A DNA stretch of 64,000 bases, from NCBI RefSeq assembly GCF_042658845.1, contig NZ_JBHSRI010000006.1, positions 49,422 through 113,421 of the forward strand, read 5' to 3'. Made by a program: the position numbers and the translations under genes. The stretch is from Paenisporosarcina macmurdoensis. Its GTDB lineage: Bacteria; Bacillota; Bacilli; Bacillales_A; Planococcaceae. The notes under the pieces were generated by a model. That model made no database searches. It saw nothing but the letters and a program-made list of their open reading frames with translations, and had not been told where the DNA came from. Below are positions 59,624-64,000 of this stretch, in pieces; position 1 is the first letter of the stretch; every line of letters begins with the position of its first letter.

Positions 59624-60337
59624 TTGAAACGCTGGATAGCAATTGGACTTTTAATGTTAGTCTCTGTAACAGTTGTGGTTTATGAAACGCAAGCATCAGA
59701 TCGCGCATTCTTTTTACCTGCGCCTCTTGGTGGAATGAAAATCGTGGTAGACCCTGGTCATGGTGGTATGGATGGAGGCGCTTCTATTGGAGAAGTCGTC
59801 GAGAAAGACATTACACTTGCACTTGGGAAAGCGCTTGAAAAGGAATTAAAACGTTTGGGTGCCGAAGTCGTAATGACTAGGTCGAATGAGGAAGATGCGG
59901 TAGCTGAACATAATCCGCAAGCAACTTTCCCGACCATTCGTGCAAGGAAAGTTGCCGATTTACAATTGCGTGAAGAAATGATTGCCAACACAGAAGCAGA
60001 TTTATTTATCAGTGTTCATGTAAACTCTATACCTGATGCCAGATGGCGCGGAGCACAAGTGTTTTATCATAAGGATGGTCATGTAGGCGGAGCGGCAGTG
60101 GCAAAAGCAATACAAGGGGCCATCCGAGAGCATATTGGAAATACGGAACGTGAAGCACTTGCCATTAAGCAAGTATACTTATTGAAAAAGGCGACAGTCC
60201 CAGCAGTGTTAGTGGAAACAGGATTCTTAAGCAACCCAGATGAATTAAAATTATTGACGTCTAAAGATTATCAAGAGCAAATGGCTGAAGCGATTGCAGA
60301 TGGGATTGAAGAGTACGTCGATAGTCAAATGCAGTAA
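59624..60337 (+). CDS. cwlD: N-acetylmuramoyl-L-alanine amidase CwlD
   Basis: Germination-specific zinc amidase that with PdaA makes muramic delta-lactam in spore cortex. 237 residues from TTG 59624: N-terminal membrane/signal segment (WIAIGLLMLVSVTVVVYE), VVDPGHGGMDGGAS near 41 (zinc His), catalytic/zinc Glu in EKDITLALG, SVHVNS near 136 (zinc His) and VETGFLSN near 197 (catalytic Glu). AAAAGGTGG SD suits TTG 59624; GTG 59609 lies inside it. Implies a spore-forming lineage. Confidence 0.93.
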   Translation: MKRWIAIGLLMLVSVTVVVYETQASDRAFFLPAPLGGMKIVVDPGHGGMDGGASIGEVVEKDITLALGKALEKELKRLGAEVVMTRSNEEDAVAEHNPQATFPTIRARKVADLQLREEMIANTEADLFISVHVNSIPDARWRGAQVFYHKDGHVGGAAVAKAIQGAIREHIGNTEREALAIKQVYLLKKATVPAVLVETGFLSNPDELKLLTSKDYQEQMAEAIADGIEEYVDSQMQ

Positions 60338-60480
60338 AGTGGAGTCAAAAGAAGAGTTTAAAGAGAGTATCGTTTTATCAATGCTCCTATCCTTAACAGA
60401 AGTCCTATAATACCACCTAGCTATATTCGATATGATATACTATAGGACGAAATGCACATTAAAGGAGTGTCTCTAAATTG

Positions 60481-61536
60481 ATGAATGAACAACAGGTTCG
60501 CGAACTGCTCGGGCAATTACAGGACCCTTTTTTACATAAAACGTTACTCGAAACAAACGGTATAAAAGAAGTATCAATTAAAGAAGAAAAAAATCATGTT
60601 AGCGTAAAGCTTGCGATTGCTAAAATAAACACTGCTGAACAAATGCAATTGCAAATGAAGGTAGTTGATGCGTTGAAGGGAGCGGGTGTTGGTACTGTCG
60701 GCATTCGCTTTGAAGAATTGCCTGCAGAAGTATTAGCGCAATTCCGTGGAACGGCAACTGCATCTGAAGCGCAAGATTTATTGTCACCATTAAATAAAGT
60801 CGAATTTATCTCCATTGCTTCTGGTAAGGGAGGCGTAGGGAAATCGACAGTTTCCGTTAACTTAGCAGTGGCGTTAGCTCGCTTAGGCAAAAAAGTTGGA
60901 TTAATCGATGCAGATATATATGGCTTCAGCGTACCTGATATGATGGGTATTCAACAAAGTCCAAAAATTGAAGGTACACGCATAATTCCAGTTGAACGCT
61001 TTGGGGTTAAAGTCATTTCGATGGGCTTTTTCGTAGAAGATAACGCACCAGTTGTATGGCGTGGTCCAATGCTTGGTAAAGTCTTAGATCAATTCTTCAA
61101 AGATGTTGAGTGGGGCGAATTAGATTATTTATTGCTTGATTTACCACCAGGAACAGGGGACGTGGCACTTGATATTCATCAAATGATCCCTTCATCAAAA
61201 GAAATCGTAGTAACCACTCCACATCCAACCGCGGCTTTTGTTGCTGCGCGTGCAGGTGCTATGGCGCTTCAAACAGATCATGAAGTACTAGGTGTAATAG
61301 AAAATATGGCGTGGTTCCAATCGAAAACATCGAATGAGAAAGAGTATGTTTTTGGTAAGGGAGGCGGTCCTAAGCTTGCAGATGAGCTTCGCACAGAACT
61401 TCTTGGACAAATCCCACTAGGTCAACCTGATTGGAATGAAGAAGATTTTGCTCCTTCAGTGTATTCAGAAACACATTCAACGGGTAAATTATATGAAGAA
61501 ATTGCGTTAAAAGTTATAAATAAACTAAAGAAATAA
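60481..61536 (+). CDS. salA: Mrp/NBP35-family ATPase SalA
   Basis: ParA/MinD-type P-loop protein. In B. subtilis SalA acts as an ATP-dependent regulator of protease expression; other Mrp proteins carry Fe-S clusters. 351 residues: N-terminal MIP18-like domain (about 1-85), deviant Walker A SGKGGVGKSTVSVN near 115, DADIYGFSVPDMMG near 142 and LDLPPGTGDVAL near 220. ATG 60481 is preceded directly by TTG 60478, either usable with AAAGGAG. Confidence 0.93.
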   Translation: MNEQQVRELLGQLQDPFLHKTLLETNGIKEVSIKEEKNHVSVKLAIAKINTAEQMQLQMKVVDALKGAGVGTVGIRFEELPAEVLAQFRGTATASEAQDLLSPLNKVEFISIASGKGGVGKSTVSVNLAVALARLGKKVGLIDADIYGFSVPDMMGIQQSPKIEGTRIIPVERFGVKVISMGFFVEDNAPVVWRGPMLGKVLDQFFKDVEWGELDYLLLDLPPGTGDVALDIHQMIPSSKEIVVTTPHPTAAFVAARAGAMALQTDHEVLGVIENMAWFQSKTSNEKEYVFGKGGGPKLADELRTELLGQIPLGQPDWNEEDFAPSVYSETHSTGKLYEEIALKVINKLKK

Positions 61537-61540
61537 GTGT

Positions 61541-61575
61541 AAACCCCCGCTTGCATATGCAGGCGGGGGTTTGTA
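61541..61575. terminator. Bidirectional terminator salA/gerD
   Basis: Perfect 10-bp stem AAACCCCCGC (61541-61550) / GCGGGGGTTT (61563-61572) between convergent genes. Confidence 0.9.
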
Positions 61576-61578
61576 TTT

Positions 61579-62166
61579 TTATGGTTTTTTCTCTTCTTCT
61601 TTTTTCTGACCACCACCAGATTCACCGGATTTCTCTTCTTCAGCGGCACCAGCAGCTTTAATCAATTCTTGCCATTTGGTTTTCAGAAGCGGGCTATCAA
61701 CCGTTTCTTGCACAATTTCTTCGATTTCTTTGCGCATTGTAGATGATTGCAAGATGGTTTCCAATTGTTTCTGCATGTCAGGTTGTCCAAAGAATGTTTC
61801 TAATTCTTTTTGAAATGAAGCATCTTTCATTAATTCAGTCATGATGTCTTGTTGTTGCTCTTTCATGCTTTTTGCAAAGGTTTCAGAGAAAGTTGGATCT
61901 TTAAACGTATCTTTCCAAAATTTTTCCGCATCCTTTGATAGTAGAGTATTCTCAATCGAGTTTTTCACATCTTCTTGTTCCAAAATTAAAAGCTCTTTAA
62001 ATTCAGGATCTGACAGCATTTGACGCATTACTTTTTTTCCTTCTTCAGTTTGCATGGTATCCGTAATCATTTTTTTTGTTTCTTCATATGAAGGAGTGCT
62101 GCTTTGTTGTGCTCCACCACAACCAGCTAATACGACGACTCCTATAAGAATTATCCATTTTCGCAT
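61579..62166 (-). CDS. gerD: Spore germination lipoprotein GerD
   Basis: Inner-membrane lipoprotein needed to cluster germinant receptors into the germinosome. 195 residues from ATG at 62166: signal MRKWIILIGVVVLAGCGG with lipobox LAGC, then a helical domain (EETKKMITDTMQTEEGKKVM, EKFWKDTFKDPTFSETFAKS) and a Gly/Glu/Lys-rich tail after residue 180. AAGAGGTT on the reverse strand is the SD. The longer frame to 62199 is not needed. Strong evidence for sporulation. Confidence 0.94.
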   Translation of the reverse strand: MRKWIILIGVVVLAGCGGAQQSSTPSYEETKKMITDTMQTEEGKKVMRQMLSDPEFKELLILEQEDVKNSIENTLLSKDAEKFWKDTFKDPTFSETFAKSMKEQQQDIMTELMKDASFQKELETFFGQPDMQKQLETILQSSTMRKEIEEIVQETVDSPLLKTKWQELIKAAGAAEEEKSGESGGGQKKEEEKKP

Positions 62167-62314
62167 ACTTAACCTCTTTTCTTCCACTGACCTTTTCATT
62201 TATTGTTCACAAATTTCTTGAGAATATGTAGATATCGAATAGTAAATTAGATTTTTTACTTATTCGTTGATACAATCAAATGAAGAACTTGAGAAAAACG
62301 GAGGATTTTTTGTT

Positions 62315-62992
62315 GTGACGATACGAAATTGGTTTATATTTTTCTTCAAGGCACTTGTAATTGGCGGGCTCGTCACCGGTGTGCTTGGATTACTTATTCG
62401 ATGGGAAGATGTATTTGCACCTTTTGTTGCCAGTGGAGAGTACGCTGAATTTGCTGTAAGTTTTTTATGGTTTGTATTCTTAGGTATGACGATGAGTGTT
62501 CTGAGTCAAATGGGATTCTTCGCATATTTAACCATTCATCAATTTGGCGTTAATATTTTCAAATCCCTAACATTGTGGAACTGGGTGCAACTATTAATTA
62601 TTGCATTAGTTATTTTTGATTTAATTAAATTTCGTTTTATGCCGATTGCTAATTCGCAATCACAATTGTGGTTATATTTAGGACTTCTGGCTATTCTTTT
62701 AACGACGGGATTAGTCGTAGCTTATTTCAAAGCCAAATGGACGAAGAAACATGCTTTCATATCTGCGCTATTTTTTATGATTGTTATTACAACTTTGGAA
62801 TGGTTACCCGTATTGATGGTAGATGAAAAAGATGTAGATCGTTATGTCACCATCTTATTGTTCCCATTATTAGCGGTAAATGCCTATCAATTATTAAAAT
62901 TGCCAAAATACAATGCAAAGTCTGATGTAGATCGATTAAAGTTGGAAGAACGTCGAAAAGCACGTGCTCAAGCTACTAATGTAAAAGCATAA
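62315..62992 (+). CDS. kbaA: KinB-signalling pathway activation protein KbaA
   Basis: Membrane protein that activates the KinB branch of the Spo0A phosphorelay in B. subtilis. 225 residues with six hydrophobic spans: FFKALVIGGLVTGVLGLLI near 10, LGMTMSVLSQMGFFAYLTIH near 65 and a basic C-terminal tail. GTG 62315 follows CGGAGGA by about 9 nt; in-frame codons from 62267 lie upstream of that SD. Between gerD and the pdaB position, as in Bacillus. Confidence 0.93.
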   Translation: MTIRNWFIFFFKALVIGGLVTGVLGLLIRWEDVFAPFVASGEYAEFAVSFLWFVFLGMTMSVLSQMGFFAYLTIHQFGVNIFKSLTLWNWVQLLIIALVIFDLIKFRFMPIANSQSQLWLYLGLLAILLTTGLVVAYFKAKWTKKHAFISALFFMIVITTLEWLPVLMVDEKDVDRYVTILLFPLLAVNAYQLLKLPKYNAKSDVDRLKLEERRKARAQATNVKA

Positions 62993-63021
62993 AAAAAGCA
63001 TCCAGTTGGATGCTTTTTTTA
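62992..63021. terminator. Bidirectional terminator kbaA/pdaB-like
   Basis: AAAAAAGCATCC-AGTT-GGATGCTTTTTTT between convergent genes. Confidence 0.9.
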
Positions 63022-63669
63022 TGGGAAAGTTTTCGTTTGTGTTTTATAGCCAAACAATGTTTCTTCTATAGAAACAAATGGATGAGCTTTTTGGAAAGCA
63101 GTTAGCTCTTTAAGCACTACCCGAGTTTTCTGGTGTAATGCAACTGAAACGATATCTCCGTTTTGGATAGTAGGAGGATTACCTGTTGTCCAGTTAACGG
63201 AAGAGCTCACCATATTGATTTTGGAATCCCATAGTTGTTTCTTAAGTGGTTTTGGAAACGTGTGATCTTTTGTTCGATACCAAAGTGGAACTACACCAAA
63301 TTCAGACTGGAAACGTTCAATTTCCTTTTTCAACAAATTCGGAGCTTCTTCGTATTGCTTGCCTTCTTGACCGAGCAATCCAACTGGAATGTTTTTTTCT
63401 TTGATTTTTTTAATGATCAAAGGAGAACGTTCAATCCAGTCTGCATCTAAAAAGAGAAGAGGATAAGGTTTCTCTAATTTAGATATCCATTCATCCACGT
63501 CTTCTCGACCAAAAGATAAATCAACAGTTAATGTCACGCCGTGATTGCCTTTCATCAAGACGTCAGGTTGATCAGTTACAAGGAATACGGATGTCCATTG
63601 CTCCTTTTGTTGAATAAATAGTAAGAAAATGAACAGACTTATAAAGGTGATTAACATGCGTTTTTTCAT
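63019..63669 (-). CDS. Degenerate polysaccharide-deacetylase homologue in the pdaB position
   Basis: 216 residues: N-terminal membrane anchor (MKKRMLITFISLFIFLLFIQ) then a NodB-like fold. Alignable features with B. subtilis PdaB are VTLTVDLSFG (PdaB LTFDISWG), FLDADWIERSPLIIKKIKEKNIPVGLLG (PdaB FLSASWAERHPDTVARI...HQIGSMG) and NGDIVSVALH (PdaB GGDIVLLH). The remaining His of the metal motif is Pro and the RPP motif is absent (LWYRTKDHT). A catalytic role is unlikely; a structural or spore role is possible. I use ATG 63669; an ATG at 63687 is the alternative. Confidence 0.75.
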   Translation of the reverse strand: MKKRMLITFISLFIFLLFIQQKEQWTSVFLVTDQPDVLMKGNHGVTLTVDLSFGREDVDEWISKLEKPYPLLFLDADWIERSPLIIKKIKEKNIPVGLLGQEGKQYEEAPNLLKKEIERFQSEFGVVPLWYRTKDHTFPKPLKKQLWDSKINMVSSSVNWTTGNPPTIQNGDIVSVALHQKTRVVLKELTAFQKAHPFVSIEETLFGYKTQTKTFP

Positions 63670-63728
63670 TGGATCACAACCCTTCATTACCTAGTTTATT
63701 TTTGTTCTTTTAAATTTATGATATTGTA

Positions 63729-63758
63729 TTGACATTCTTGTTTGAAGGATGGTAAGAT
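63729..63758 (+). promoter_or_regulatory. rRNA operon promoter P1
   Basis: TTGACA at 63729-63734, 18 bp, TAAGAT at 63753-63758. Confidence 0.75.
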
Positions 63759-63811
63759 ACATAAGTCGCTAAAGCAAGTGACAAACAAATATGTTAAGTC
63801 AAAACTTTTTG

Positions 63812-63840
63812 TTGACATGACAATTAGGTTTTGGTAAGAT
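63812..63840 (+). promoter_or_regulatory. rRNA operon promoter P2
   Basis: TTGACA at 63812-63817, 17 bp, TAAGAT at 63835-63840, 83 bp after P1. Tandem promoters are typical of rrn operons. Confidence 0.82.
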
Positions 63841-64000
63841 ATAAGAGTTGCTGTTGAAACAGTGACGCAAACACATGAACCTTGAAAACTGAACAGCAAA
63901 ACGTCAACTAACAAGCGGAACGCACTTCGGTGCCGGAAGCACAAACGTTTTCTTACGCCGACACCTGTTGGTATCGAAAACAAACTTGAACTTAACCGTT
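63841..64000 (+). ncRNA. rRNA operon leader (16S not reached)
   Basis: After P2 comes AACCTTGAAAACTGAACAGC, a segment I recall from Bacillales pre-16S leaders, and a hairpin-rich stretch (GCTTCGGTGCCGGAAGC-like). No mature 16S start is visible before the window end, so this is leader only. Confidence 0.7.

Noticed and set aside
63696..63983. Reverse open frame in the rRNA leader
   Set aside because: Covers tandem rrn promoters and leader; no homology or SD.
63841..64000. 16S rRNA or tRNA gene at the right end
   Set aside because: No conserved 16S start or tRNA cloverleaf is visible; only leader sequence is present.

Overview
The window is about 64 kb of a low-to-middle GC, Gram-positive chromosome. 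Gene order (gltX-cysE-cysS-mrnC-rlmB-rae1-sigH-secE-nusG-rplK...) and protein sequences match the transcription/translation core of Bacillales. Family-level similarity and the intergenic repeats suggest Planococcaceae (Sporosarcina/Paenisporosarcina/Planococcus-like). sigH together with cwlD, gerD, kbaA and a pdaB-position gene points to a spore-former. Genus is an inference from memory; no search was run.

Layout: 1-6.4 kb holds the end of gltX, a Cys T-box, cysE-cysS-mrnC-rlmB-rae1, sigH, a decayed rpmG remnant and secE. 6.4-22.9 kb holds nusG, rplK-rplA, rplJ-rplL with an L10-type leader, rsmC, rpoB-rpoC, and the str operon (rplGB, rpsL, rpsG, fusA, tuf). 22.9-36.7 kb is an accessory insertion between tuf and rpsJ, where B. 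subtilis has almost nothing: interspersed repeats, an N gap, an azlD remnant, then a complete T-box-controlled ilvB-ilvN-ilvC-leuA-leuB-leuC-leuD-ilvA operon and a YuiF-like transporter. Two same-direction copies of one repeat flank the operon. 36.7-51.2 kb is the S10-spc-alpha cluster (rpsJ to rplQ), in which map between adk and infA survives only as a frameshifted remnant. 51.5-55.9 kb holds ecfA1-ecfA2-ecfT-truA and rplM-rpsI. 55.9-59.5 kb is a second accessory patch (repeat, alpha/beta hydrolase, YitT-like protein, a translationally coupled pair of small reverse-strand genes, a DUF421 protein). 59.6-63.7 kb holds cwlD, salA, gerD, kbaA and a degenerate pdaB homologue. The window ends in a double-promoter rRNA leader; the 16S gene itself is not reached.

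How the genes work together: most encode ribosome, RNA polymerase and secretion machinery with local feedback devices (L10 leader, L13 leader, S10 leader, two L1-operator-like hairpins). The amino-acid operons are controlled by T-boxes whose visible specifiers read Cys (UGC) and Ile (AUC). The ilv-leu operon carries every enzyme needed from threonine/pyruvate to the keto-acid precursors of Ile, Val and Leu except dihydroxyacid dehydratase (ilvD), which is not in the window.

Most notable observations: the ilv-leu operon inserted in the ribosomal cluster between direct repeats; decayed rpmG and map; an S12 with Arg56 and Ala104 at classical streptomycin-resistance positions; two genes whose homology begins at ATT/ATC rather than a standard start; and short arrays of 11-bp motifs spaced by exactly 21 bp. 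I saw no CRISPR array, prophage, transposase gene, tRNA gene or clear new defence system.
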